Below are positions 46,100 to 53,383 of a DNA stretch of 64,000 nt, piece by piece. This DNA is from Lacticigenium naphthae DSM 19658. Its GTDB lineage: Bacteria > Bacillota > Bacilli > Lactobacillales > Carnobacteriaceae_A. The notes below the pieces were generated by a model. That model had not been told where the DNA came from and searched no databases. It saw only the letters and a list, made by a program, of their open reading frames with translations. Where the stretch lies: positions 186,001 through 250,000 of the forward strand of contig NZ_AUEG01000001.1 of the NCBI RefSeq assembly GCF_000425865.1, in the 5' to 3' direction. Every line of letters begins with the position of its first letter. The stretch's first letter is position 1. Made by a program: the position numbers and the translations under genes.

Positions 46100-46380
46100 T
46101 TTTTTAAAATCTCGTTCTCCATTTGTAAATGTTCCACATGTTTGGTCTTTTTTTCTTCTTCATTTTTCAAATCCGGTCCAAGTCCATAAGAATATTGTTT
46201 TCCAATCGGCTGATCAAAGCGATGAATTTGGTTTGTTCGATACCATTGCCTCCATGTTTTAATCTGAGATACATTCTTTATACCGTATTTTTTCATAATA
46301 TTTTGGTTTGTTAGTTCGCCACTCAGTTTGGCTTTGACAACTGCCCATTTCACTTCACTTGAATACATGTTTTTGCCCAC
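46063..46380 (-). CDS. IS3-family transposase OrfA (helix-turn-helix protein)
   Basis: DNA-binding half of the IS3 transposase, 105 residues, intact. It has a HTH region (KWAVVKAKLSGELTNQNIMKKYGI, then IKTWRQWYR) and a C-terminal leucine-rich helix (HLQMENEILKKYLEM) used for multimerisation. In IS3 elements OrfA is fused to OrfB by a -1 frameshift; the slippery heptamer AAAAAAG is present at 46099-46105 and leads in frame to VFRDEQGVEKEVV of OrfB. Because OrfB is broken, OrfA can only act alone, possibly as a repressor of related copies (inference). Confidence 0.85.
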   Translation of the reverse strand: MGKNMYSSEVKWAVVKAKLSGELTNQNIMKKYGIKNVSQIKTWRQWYRTNQIHRFDQPIGKQYSYGLGPDLKNEEEKKTKHVEHLQMENEILKKYLEMSKELKKK

Positions 46381-46484
46381 GCAAAAACACCTCCAATATA
46401 GTATTTTACTGATTATACCATTTCGAAGGTGTTTTATATTGTCTCATTTAATTATGTTAGTCTACTTTTGTCCCAGCTTTTTTT

Positions 46485-46679
46485 GTTTCCTGAACTTTAC
46501 CTTCTAAACATGCTCAAAAAACCAGTTCCGCTATCCATATCACGGCGCTAAAGCCGTTGTTGCGCCAATAGACTTACGGATAAAGTTGTGAAAATTTATT
46601 CGGGTGAAAAATTTTGTCACACTCTGTTTTTATTTACGTTGAATTGAACGTTTAACAGGAAACATGTCAAAAGAATCGC
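46485..46679. other. Non-coding stretch with GC-rich hairpin, downstream of lplA
   Basis: No open frame of note. On the minus strand, between the lplA stop and the split terminator, there is a hairpin GGCGC-N13-GCGCC (around 46543-46565) in an otherwise AT-rich gap, preceded by a CACCCG element. It may be a repeat remnant or a structured 3' region; no known RNA family was recognised. Confidence 0.4.
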
Positions 46680-47699
46680 TTAATAAATTAGGTCGACCAA
46701 TTCTTTTTTCGAAACATCTCCAAAATAATAAGATAAATCTACCTGTTCTAAAATGTCACTAATTGTTTTCTGATTATAATTGCACCCTATAAATTTTTGC
46801 TCAACATCCGAAATTTCTCCTAATCCAAAGAAATCTCCATAAATTTTGAGTTCTGTAATCATACCTCTCTCGACATTTAATTTAACCTCGACTGTCCCTA
46901 TAGACAATCTTTCGCTACGCTCTAAATCAAATTTGGGAGAAGTCCCATAGTTCCATTCCCAGTTAGCAGTGTATTGTTCAGCAAATTTGTCGATTTGTTT
47001 CCAATCTTTGTCAGTCAGCTTATACTCTTTCACTTCTTTTATAGAATTTACATTAAAAATATTTAAAAGCAACTTTTCTCTAAACTGTTTTGTATTCATG
47101 TATTGATAGTCATCATCCAAGAATGGTTTGATATTTGTCACTCTACTTCTAATAGACTTTATCCCTTTTGATTCTAACTTATGTTTTTTTGGTTTCAAAG
47201 CACCTACCACTGCATCTATCTCACTATCAAACATTAAGGTTCCATGAGCAGTCATTCTGCCGTTTTTGGAATACATTGCATTTCCAGAGAACTTCAGATC
47301 ATTAATGACCAAATCATTCCTACCCTTTAACTCCGCTCCTTCTACACCCATCTTATGTAGTGCATCAATAACAGGGCTAGTAAATTTTTTGAAATTTCTA
47401 AATGAATCCCCATCATCTTGAGTAATAAAACAAAAATTTAATACACCAAAATCATGGTACACTGCACCCCCACCAGAAAAACGTCTAACAACAGTAACCT
47501 CATTTTCTTCTACATATTTTGTGTTGACTTCTTCGTATGTGTTTTGATTTTTCCCGATTATTATCGCATTATCATTTATATAAAACAATAGAATTGGTTC
47601 ATCCAGGCTAACTTCATTTAGCAAATAATATTCAATTGCTAAGTTTAAGCGTGCATCATTGACTTCCTGTCCATTTCGCTCATTTTTTACGTAATACAT
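46680..47699 (-). CDS. lplA: Lipoate-protein ligase
   Basis: Attaches free lipoate to the E2 or H subunits of oxo-acid dehydrogenase and glycine cleavage complexes. The lipoate-binding motif RRFSGGGAVYHD is near residues 71-82, with the catalytic lysine in NDLVINDLKFSGNAMY near 128-143 and the HGTLMFDSEID segment. The C-terminal accessory domain (about 245-339) is present, as in LplA/LplJ. Length 339 is normal. No lipoate-dependent enzyme gene lies nearby. The IS element remnant is downstream; an 840-base gene-poor stretch is upstream. Confidence 0.93.
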   Translation of the reverse strand: MYYVKNERNGQEVNDARLNLAIEYYLLNEVSLDEPILLFYINDNAIIIGKNQNTYEEVNTKYVEENEVTVVRRFSGGGAVYHDFGVLNFCFITQDDGDSFRNFKKFTSPVIDALHKMGVEGAELKGRNDLVINDLKFSGNAMYSKNGRMTAHGTLMFDSEIDAVVGALKPKKHKLESKGIKSIRSRVTNIKPFLDDDYQYMNTKQFREKLLLNIFNVNSIKEVKEYKLTDKDWKQIDKFAEQYTANWEWNYGTSPKFDLERSERLSIGTVEVKLNVERGMITELKIYGDFFGLGEISDVEQKFIGCNYNQKTISDILEQVDLSYYFGDVSKKELVDLIY

Positions 47700-47813
47700 A
47701 TTATACCCCTTTGATTTATATTTATTTTTATGGCTAATACTACTGGATTATTTCCAGTGTATCTGATTGCTTCATTTTTTGTTCATTTAAACTTCTATTT
47801 TATGGTAAATGTG

Positions 47814-48225
47814 TTAATAATTTAGCTGCACTTCTTTTCCAATATTTGCTATTTCTTTTAAAATCATATGAGCTGAATGCTTTCCATTCTCTTCAACTAT
47901 ATTTAGTGTCTCCCTTAAACAAGTTAGCATTCTTAATAACAAAGACAAATATTTTTGAAAGCTGAGTGGGCCTTGAATAGAATTTTTTTCACTTTCCATC
48001 TTCCTTCATTTCTAATTGCATAATATTTTATTGGATATAAAGTTTGTAAATATTCTACCTTAAAAGTACCCAAATTGAAAGGATTCTCCATCTCGATAAA
48101 AGTATTAACTATCATTGAATATTGGAAGTATTGGACATATTTACCATCTTTATCCTTTTTCAGTAAATGAGTTAACTGTCCCCCTAATTCTCCTGTACGA
48201 TCGTGATGATAATGAAAGTAAGACT
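47814..48225 (-). pseudogene. Remnant of an unidentified gene, frameshifted
   Basis: Two short reading frames on the minus strand appear to be parts of one protein: codons from 48225 (about 95 residues, containing ELGGQLTHLLKKDKDGKYV and YPIKYYAIRNEGRWK) and 47814-47999 (ending HMILKEIANIGKEVQLNY). They join if one base is added in a run of seven A at about 47980-47990. A stop codon at 48226-48228 closes the frame upstream, so the start is also lost. I do not recognise the family. The rest of the gap 47700-48541 (842 bases) shows no supported gene; 48230-48459 holds nothing I can identify. Confidence 0.45.
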
Positions 48226-48459
48226 GAAACTAATCTTAAAGGATCAAAATGATATTCTAAGGTCAGCAAAGAGCTACTTCCGACACATCTATGAAACCAT
48301 CTGATTCAATCAATTAACTACGAATACTAGGACTCACGTTAGGTATCCCTCCAGTAGCCTAAAATAGTTACACAAATTGTTCAATCTCCTCTCATTCCCT
48401 ACTCCTCAATTTTACACCATTCAAGAATAAAAGAGAAAAAGAATCTCTGTATCTAACCT

Positions 48460-48512
48460 TAAAAAAAACAAAAATAGTATAGACTTCAGGAACACCCTGA
48501 TGTTTATACTAT
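48460..48512 (-). terminator. Terminator of the haem-pathway oxidase gene
   Basis: Hairpin of about 18 pairs with two mismatches (AATAGTATA...CAGG and CCTGA...TATACTATT) with a 4-base loop, followed by a T-rich tract on the minus strand. It lies just after the stop at 48542. Confidence 0.82.
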
Positions 48513-48541
48513 TCATATTTTTCACTATTGTTTTTAGATCA

Positions 48542-49948
48542 TTAAAAAATGCTATTTTGTTTTTTTATATGCTCTATCATATCCATACTAACCTTATTAG
48601 CTTGTTCGATACAAGGGTTTATTCCAAACCCTTTGAACCCATTTCCCGCTATAAATACACCCGGGTATTGATAACGTAATCTTGCTTCAATAGCCTCAAC
48701 TCTCAATTCATGATCAACTTGGTATTGCGGAATAGAGTGTGGCCATCTTTTTATTATACGAAAATTAGGATCATCTTTTATCCCAAACATTTTTTTAATG
48801 TCAGCTAAAATTGATTCTTCTAACTGATTGTTGCTAAGTGACATAATAAATTCTTCTTCTACACGTCCGAAACTGACCCCAACAAGTTCTTCAGCATGAC
48901 TATGTAAAAATTCCCATTTTTTATTTAACCATACTGCGGAAGTTACAAAAGAATCATTTCTCCTAGGTGCTACTATACCAAATCCTTTTGGTTTTTGTTG
49001 AATACTATTTTTAGGAAAGCTAAATAATACATAACCTATAGACCCTAATTTCATTTTAGAAAATTCGGCCGACAGTACTTCGTCGTCAAATATCTCTCCA
49101 TATGCTTTCGGATCAGTAGCCACACAGACGGAACCCACCCGAACTTGTTGTTTGTGATTAATATCTAGAATGTAGGTACCTTCTTTATTTGGTTTGATTT
49201 CAGTTACCGTTTTATTATATCGAATATATGGTTTCAGTTCTTCTACAAGTTTTTGGGTTAACACTTCCAATCCTTCATTGAAGGTGACGTAGTTTCCTTT
49301 TCCATCCCATAAATGCGAAGATTCGACTAAGCCTTTTGGTAATTTCACATTAGCTTTTTCAACTTCAAAAATTTGTTCTCGACTAGCTTTAATTCCCATT
49401 TCATCTACACTACTTGCATATATCTTCGAAAAAAACGGTTCAACAACATGTTCGGCCATCTCTGATCCAATTCTTTTTCTTAAATATTCACTGATTTGTA
49501 TATCTTTTTTAAGTCTTGATTGTTTTTTATGGATATTTTTCAAAAAAGCAAGTTTACCTTGAAAAGATAAAATCGAATACTTCCAAATATCTTTTGAATA
49601 AACAGGTATTCCTTTATAAGTAGGGAAATCCGCTGAATACAATTGGTTATAAAAAAATATATCTGGTTTCCCGTTTTTGCTCTTTTCTATGTTCGGAAGT
49701 AAACCTAACTCTTTAATTAATTCTAATGCTTGTGGCATACGAATGTCGATAGATTCTGCTCCCATATCCAAATATAAATCATCCTGTTTCATTGTGAAAA
49801 TTTTGCCACCTGATCTAATAGATGCCTCAAAGATTACCAATTCAATGGGTAAATTATCCCGTTCAATAATTTTTTTTATCCGATAGGCAGTTGTTAATCC
49901 GGTTATCCCACTTCCAATAATAGCTATACGTTTTTTTGATCTTTTCAT
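48542..49948 (-). CDS. Protoporphyrinogen/coproporphyrinogen III oxidase (HemY/CgoX family)
   Basis: FAD flavoprotein of the haem pathway. The dinucleotide motif IIGSGITGLTTAYR is near residues 10-23, with the second FAD segment EASIRSGGKIFT, DMGAESIDIRMP, and the C-terminal FAD closure VFIAGNGFKGFGINPCIEQA. In Gram-positives the family oxidises coproporphyrinogen III to coproporphyrin III (CgoX). Length 468 is typical. The ATG at 49948 is used: GAGGG lies 8 bases upstream, while the GTG at 49963 precedes this site. No other haem gene is in the window, and most Lactobacillales lack the full pathway, so its use here is uncertain. Confidence 0.88.
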   Translation of the reverse strand: MKRSKKRIAIIGSGITGLTTAYRIKKIIERDNLPIELVIFEASIRSGGKIFTMKQDDLYLDMGAESIDIRMPQALELIKELGLLPNIEKSKNGKPDIFFYNQLYSADFPTYKGIPVYSKDIWKYSILSFQGKLAFLKNIHKKQSRLKKDIQISEYLRKRIGSEMAEHVVEPFFSKIYASSVDEMGIKASREQIFEVEKANVKLPKGLVESSHLWDGKGNYVTFNEGLEVLTQKLVEELKPYIRYNKTVTEIKPNKEGTYILDINHKQQVRVGSVCVATDPKAYGEIFDDEVLSAEFSKMKLGSIGYVLFSFPKNSIQQKPKGFGIVAPRRNDSFVTSAVWLNKKWEFLHSHAEELVGVSFGRVEEEFIMSLSNNQLEESILADIKKMFGIKDDPNFRIIKRWPHSIPQYQVDHELRVEAIEARLRYQYPGVFIAGNGFKGFGINPCIEQANKVSMDMIEHIKKQNSIF

Positions 49949-50119
49949 GAACCGTACCCTCACACTTCTCTCAATTTAAGAGATCATATACATTTGTTGA
50001 TTAAAAACATTAATCTATTATAACATGTTTTTATTTTTTGATTCTTCCCTACTACTATTAAAACACATTTTTTTATTTTTTTGTTCTCTAATGCAACAAT
50101 TTTCGAACTATTATTTTAA

Positions 50120-50162
50120 CTAAAAAAACAGAGCATGTCAGAATTAACATCAGCTCTGTTTT
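50120..50162 (-). terminator. Terminator of the peptide-binding lipoprotein gene
   Basis: The stem AAACAGAGC / GCTCTGTTT with an inner TGATG/CAT part is followed by seven T on the minus strand. Confidence 0.8.
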
Positions 50163-50182
50163 ACCTATTTGGACTTCCCGTT

Positions 50183-51862
50183 TTATTTTCGATAGACATA
50201 TTTCAATGAGATAGTTTGACCATCATGTATAGTAATAATATTATCGAAAAATTCTTTTTCAAAAATTGTCGTTATCGGTTGATATAAGGGGACAAGCGGA
50301 GGATTATCGAATAAAGTTTTTTCGGCTTCCTTCAAATAATCCCATCTTTTATTTTTATCAATAGTTAGTTTTGCTTTTTGTAAAATATCATCAAACTGGG
50401 TATTAGAATATCCAGAAGTATTATTAGGATTTTGAGAAGTCCACAATTCTAAGAAAGTCACTGGATCTTTATAATCGGCTCCCCATCCACCTAACTGGAT
50501 AGAATAATTATTCGTTTCATCTAAAATCATGCGTTGCTTGAATGAGACACTTTTTATATTGATGTTTAATCCTGGCAAGGTCCTCATCATATTTCTTTGA
50601 AGAAATACAAGAGAATCAATTGCTATTGGGGTATCATCAGCAACAATTTCAAGCGTAATTTCTTCTTGTTCTAATTCTTTCAAAGCAAGTTGAAATAAAG
50701 AACGAGCTTCTCGTACGTCATGGCTCAAATAACTGGAACTATCCTCTCTAAAATCAATCCCTGTTGTGGGGTGGTTACTCAGCCCTGTAGGAATGAGTCC
50801 TGTCGAGGGGACGGCATTATTATTCAATACTGACGATACAAACTGCCTATTATTAATTGCAATACCTAATGCTTTTCTTAACTTTTTATTGATCAATGGA
50901 TTGAATTCTTTTGTTTCTTTCATATTAAATTTTAGGTACATGGTTGCACTGGTCGGTTCTTTTTTTACAAAGGTATTATTGTCGATTGTTTTTGATTCAG
51001 GTTTACTAATAACCGCTCTATCCAGCTTGTTTTGCATGAAATAGTCAAGGGCAGTTTCAGATGTTTTTACCACTTTGAATACTGCTTCATCAAGTTTCAC
51101 ATTCTTTTTATCCCAATAATTTGAATTTTTTCTCAAAGTCCATTCGTTTTCAATATTTGACCAATCTTCAATAACAAAAGGTCCATTGAAAAGTGTCTTA
51201 TCACTTCTAGTTGCAAATTCATTACCCGTTTCATTATAAAATTTTTCATTTATAGGAAGGAATGCCGGTAAGGTCAGGAGAGTGTCCAAGTGTGCTGTCT
51301 CTTGTTCTAAATTTACACGTAAAGTTTTTGCGTCGACTGATTCAATTCCTAGCTCATCAGGATTCATTTTCCCTTGTAAAATTTTAGAACCATTTAGAAT
51401 CACATCATCGAATAAATAACGGTAAAAAGCTTGATTTTCTGGATCAACCATTCTTTTCCATGCAAATTCAAAATCATAGGAAGTAACAGGATTTCCATTA
51501 GACCAATAAGCATCTTCCTTGATTGTAAACTCGTAGGTTTTTCCGTTATTTGATATTGTTGGATGGCGTTCTGCCATTCCTAATTCTAGTTGGTTATTTA
51601 CTCCATATCTGTATAGTCCTTCCATAGAGTTGACCAAGGCGTTAAAACTTACGGTTTGAATTGAATCAGCCGGGTCAAGTGAAGCTAATTCTTTTTGTTC
51701 CATCAACTGAATTTTCAACTTAGGCTTGTCTTCATTTGTATTCCCCATAGCCTGAGTCGTTTCCTTATCCTCTTGATTTTCAAACACTCTGAAAGAACAC
51801 GCCGAAAGAATAAAAAGCCCAACAAATAATAAACTTACTAGATAGTATTTATAATTTCTCAT
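50183..51862 (-). CDS. Peptide-binding lipoprotein of an ABC transporter (OppA/DppE family)
   Basis: Extracellular solute-binding protein, family 5, 559 residues. A signal peptide (about 1-21) ends in the lipobox LSAC, so it is anchored by lipid at Cys22. The mature part shows the family segments ASLDPADSIQTVSFNALVNSMEGLYR, YEFTIKEDAYWSNGNPVTSYDFEFAWKRM and LRKALGIAINNRQF, and near the C-terminus QLGGWGADYKDPVTFLELW. No permease or ATPase gene is adjacent: neighbours are the haem-pathway oxidase and rplT. It therefore probably shares a transporter encoded elsewhere, or acts as a pheromone-binding receptor (both inferred). Confidence 0.93.
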   Translation of the reverse strand: MRNYKYYLVSLLFVGLFILSACSFRVFENQEDKETTQAMGNTNEDKPKLKIQLMEQKELASLDPADSIQTVSFNALVNSMEGLYRYGVNNQLELGMAERHPTISNNGKTYEFTIKEDAYWSNGNPVTSYDFEFAWKRMVDPENQAFYRYLFDDVILNGSKILQGKMNPDELGIESVDAKTLRVNLEQETAHLDTLLTLPAFLPINEKFYNETGNEFATRSDKTLFNGPFVIEDWSNIENEWTLRKNSNYWDKKNVKLDEAVFKVVKTSETALDYFMQNKLDRAVISKPESKTIDNNTFVKKEPTSATMYLKFNMKETKEFNPLINKKLRKALGIAINNRQFVSSVLNNNAVPSTGLIPTGLSNHPTTGIDFREDSSSYLSHDVREARSLFQLALKELEQEEITLEIVADDTPIAIDSLVFLQRNMMRTLPGLNINIKSVSFKQRMILDETNNYSIQLGGWGADYKDPVTFLELWTSQNPNNTSGYSNTQFDDILQKAKLTIDKNKRWDYLKEAEKTLFDNPPLVPLYQPITTIFEKEFFDNIITIHDGQTISLKYVYRK

Positions 51863-51965
51863 GACGATCCTCCCATTCTTATTCTATAATAGTTTACTAT
51901 AATTCCACTTTGCATAGGAGAAATCTATGAAATTACTTTTTGAATTTTAATTATATATACAGAAA

Positions 51966-52005
51966 TAAAAAAACTTTCTAATCCAAAAATACTAGATTAG
52001 AAAGT
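51966..52005 (-). terminator. Terminator of infC-rpmI-rplT
   Basis: The 12-base stem AACTTTCTAATC / GATTAGAAAGTT with an 11-base loop is followed by seven T on the minus strand, right after rplT. Confidence 0.88.
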
Positions 52006-52017
52006 TGCTATTTTAAA

Positions 52018-52377
52018 TTATTTATTTAATGCAGATTTAGCTTGCTCAGTTATTGCAGAAAATGCATTTGCATCACGAACTGCTAAGTCAGCTAGCATTT
52101 TACGATTTACGTCGATTTCAGCTAATCTTAATCCATGCATTAATTTACTATAGCTTAAGCCATTCAAGCGGGCAGCAGCATTAATACGTGTGATCCATAA
52201 TTTACGGAAATTACGTTTATTTTGACGACGATCTCTATATGCATATTGATAAGACTTCATTACTTGTTGATTTGCTACTTTAAACAGACGATGTTTTGCA
52301 CCATAGTACCCTTTTGATAATTTTAAAATCTTTTTACGGCGTTTACGGGCAATTATTCCACCTTTAACTCGTGCCAT
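52018..52377 (-). CDS. rplT: 50S ribosomal protein L20
   Basis: Binds 23S rRNA early in large-subunit assembly and, in Bacilli, represses its own operon through a leader RNA. The long basic N-terminal helix ([26 protein letters not shown]) and the globular part [24 protein letters not shown] are clear. Length 119 is standard. It is the third gene of infC-rpmI-rplT, 48 bases after rpmI, and is followed by a terminator. Confidence 0.98.
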   Translation of the reverse strand: MARVKGGIIARKRRKKILKLSKGYYGAKHRLFKVANQQVMKSYQYAYRDRRQNKRNFRKLWITRINAAARLNGLSYSKLMHGLRLAEIDVNRKMLADLAVRDANAFSAITEQAKSALNK

Positions 52378-52424
52378 GTTATTTCCTCCTCAATTTCTCC
52401 TAAGCAAACACTTTGTTTACTTTT

Positions 52425-52625
52425 TTATTTCATTTGTGATAATTGTTGCTTGATGCGTTTGTAATCACTGCTAGAAACCAATGCTGATTTACGTAATTTA
52501 CGTTTTTGTTTTTGCGATTTATTCGCAAACATATGGCTTGTTTTAGCATGTGACCGTTTCAATTTACCGGATCCAGTTCTTTTAAAACGTTTTGCTGAAC
52601 CACGGTGAGTTTTTTGTTTTGGCAT
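52425..52625 (-). CDS. rpmI: 50S ribosomal protein L35
   Basis: Small, very basic ribosomal protein of 66 residues. The typical pattern [23 protein letters not shown] is split by the usual Gly-Ser turn, and the C-terminus ends with the KQQLSQM helix. An AGGAGG ribosome site precedes the ATG. It lies between infC (24 bases upstream) and rplT. Confidence 0.98.
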   Translation of the reverse strand: MPKQKTHRGSAKRFKRTGSGKLKRSHAKTSHMFANKSQKQKRKLRKSALVSSSDYKRIKQQLSQMK

Positions 52626-52648
52626 TTTTTTTCCTCCTAAACATTATC

Positions 52649-53164
52649 TTACTTTTCTGCTTTAGGTGCTAGCATGATAAACATGCTACGTCCATCCATT
52701 TTAGCATTTGATTCGATTGCTGCGATATCAGATGTTTCTTTAGCAAGACGTTCTAAAACTTCACGACCAATTTCTTTATGAGTAATCGCGCGTCCTCTAA
52801 AACGTATAGATACTTTAACCTTGTCACCTTTAGTAAGAAATTTTCTAGCATTTCTTAGTTTAGTTTCAAAGTCGTGGTCATCTATTGTCGGACTCAAACG
52901 TACTTCCTTAATATTGACGACTTTCTGATTTTTTCTTGCTTCACGTTCTTTCTTTTGTAGCTCATAACGGTATTTCCCGTAGTCCATGATTCTTGCTACA
53001 GGTGGTTTTCCATTCGGTGCAACCAAAACTAAGTCAAGATTAGCTTCTTCAGCTTTCACTAGAGCTTCTTTTGTTGATATAACACCAATCTGTTCACCAT
53101 CTTTACCGATAAGACGCACTTCGCGAGCTCGAATTCCATCGTTGACAATCATGTCTTTTGCTAT
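52649..53164 (-). CDS. infC: Translation initiation factor IF-3, non-AUG start
   Basis: Binds the 30S subunit, blocks premature joining and checks the start codon. The N domain begins [18 protein letters not shown] and the C domain contains [17 protein letters not shown] and [20 protein letters not shown]. The only in-frame ATG (53152) is about 20 bases from the ribosome site and has none of its own. GGAGGTGA at 53171-53178 is followed in frame by ATC ATC ATA; the ATA at 53162-53164 has the best spacing and gives the family N-terminus AKDMIVNDG. The second ATC (53165-53167) is the alternative. Rare AUU/AUA/AUC starts in infC permit autoregulation by IF-3 (known in other bacteria). Confidence 0.95.
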   Translation of the reverse strand: MAKDMIVNDGIRAREVRLIGKDGEQIGVISTKEALVKAEEANLDLVLVAPNGKPPVARIMDYGKYRYELQKKEREARKNQKVVNIKEVRLSPTIDDHDFETKLRNARKFLTKGDKVKVSIRFRGRAITHKEIGREVLERLAKETSDIAAIESNAKMDGRSMFIMLAPKAEK

Positions 53165-53200
53165 GATGATTCACCTCCAAAATATTTGAGAGAAGAACTG

Positions 53201-53230
53201 CAGAAAAAAGACGGGGAATATTTCCCCGCC
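53201..53230 (-). terminator. Leader terminator before infC
   Basis: The stem GGCGGGGAA / TTCCCCGTC with a short loop is followed by CTTTTTTCTG on the minus strand. It would end transcription before infC when L20 is in excess. Confidence 0.85.
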
Positions 53231-53350
53231 TATCTTCATCCGCACTTTGACACAAATTTTCATTGTGAAAGTCTTGAATAGATATCTGCCCAGAAACTTT
53301 TTGTCTCTAAGGCGAGAAGCGGGTTGCCTCTGCTTGGTTTTCTCAACTTT
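53201..53350 (-). ncRNA. L20-type ribosomal leader of infC-rpmI-rplT
   Basis: The 5' untranslated region between promoter and infC contains CAGAGGCAACCCGCTTCTCGCC, given here only as its key parts CAGAGGC and GCTTCTCGCC, then TTTCTGGGCAG, and ends in a terminator. This resembles the L20 leader of Bacilli, in which L20 binds an rRNA-like fold and favours termination. The assignment is by recognition of these pieces and the gene order; no covariance model was run. Confidence 0.78.
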
Positions 53351-53353
53351 TAT

Positions 53354-53382
53354 AGCTTACCACTTTTAATATATATTGTCAA
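53354..53382 (-). promoter_or_regulatory. infC operon promoter
   Basis: A perfect TTGACA (53377-53382) and TAAGCT (53354-53359) are 17 bases apart, and the -10 carries an extended TG element (TGGTAAGCT). It starts just upstream of the L20-type leader. Confidence 0.7.
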
Positions 53383-53383
53383 A

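Larger units (their letters stand above)
45180..46464 (-). mobile_element. Degenerate IS3-family insertion sequence (IS150-like)
   Basis: About 1.29 kb, bounded by imperfect inverted repeats of about 40 bases: 45180-45220 reads TAGACTGACATA...AAAACACCTTC and the complement of 46425-46464 reads TAGACTAACATA...AAAACACCTTC. Inside on the minus strand are orfA and a broken orfB with DDE integrase residues, joined by an A6G slippery site. The outer repeat does not start with the usual TG; an inner pair starting TGAGACA (45198 and 46446) could be the true tips. No clear target duplication is seen. The flanks together rebuild a terminator hairpin: CTGGGA at 45171-45176 and TCCCAG at 46471-46476. Confidence 0.85.
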
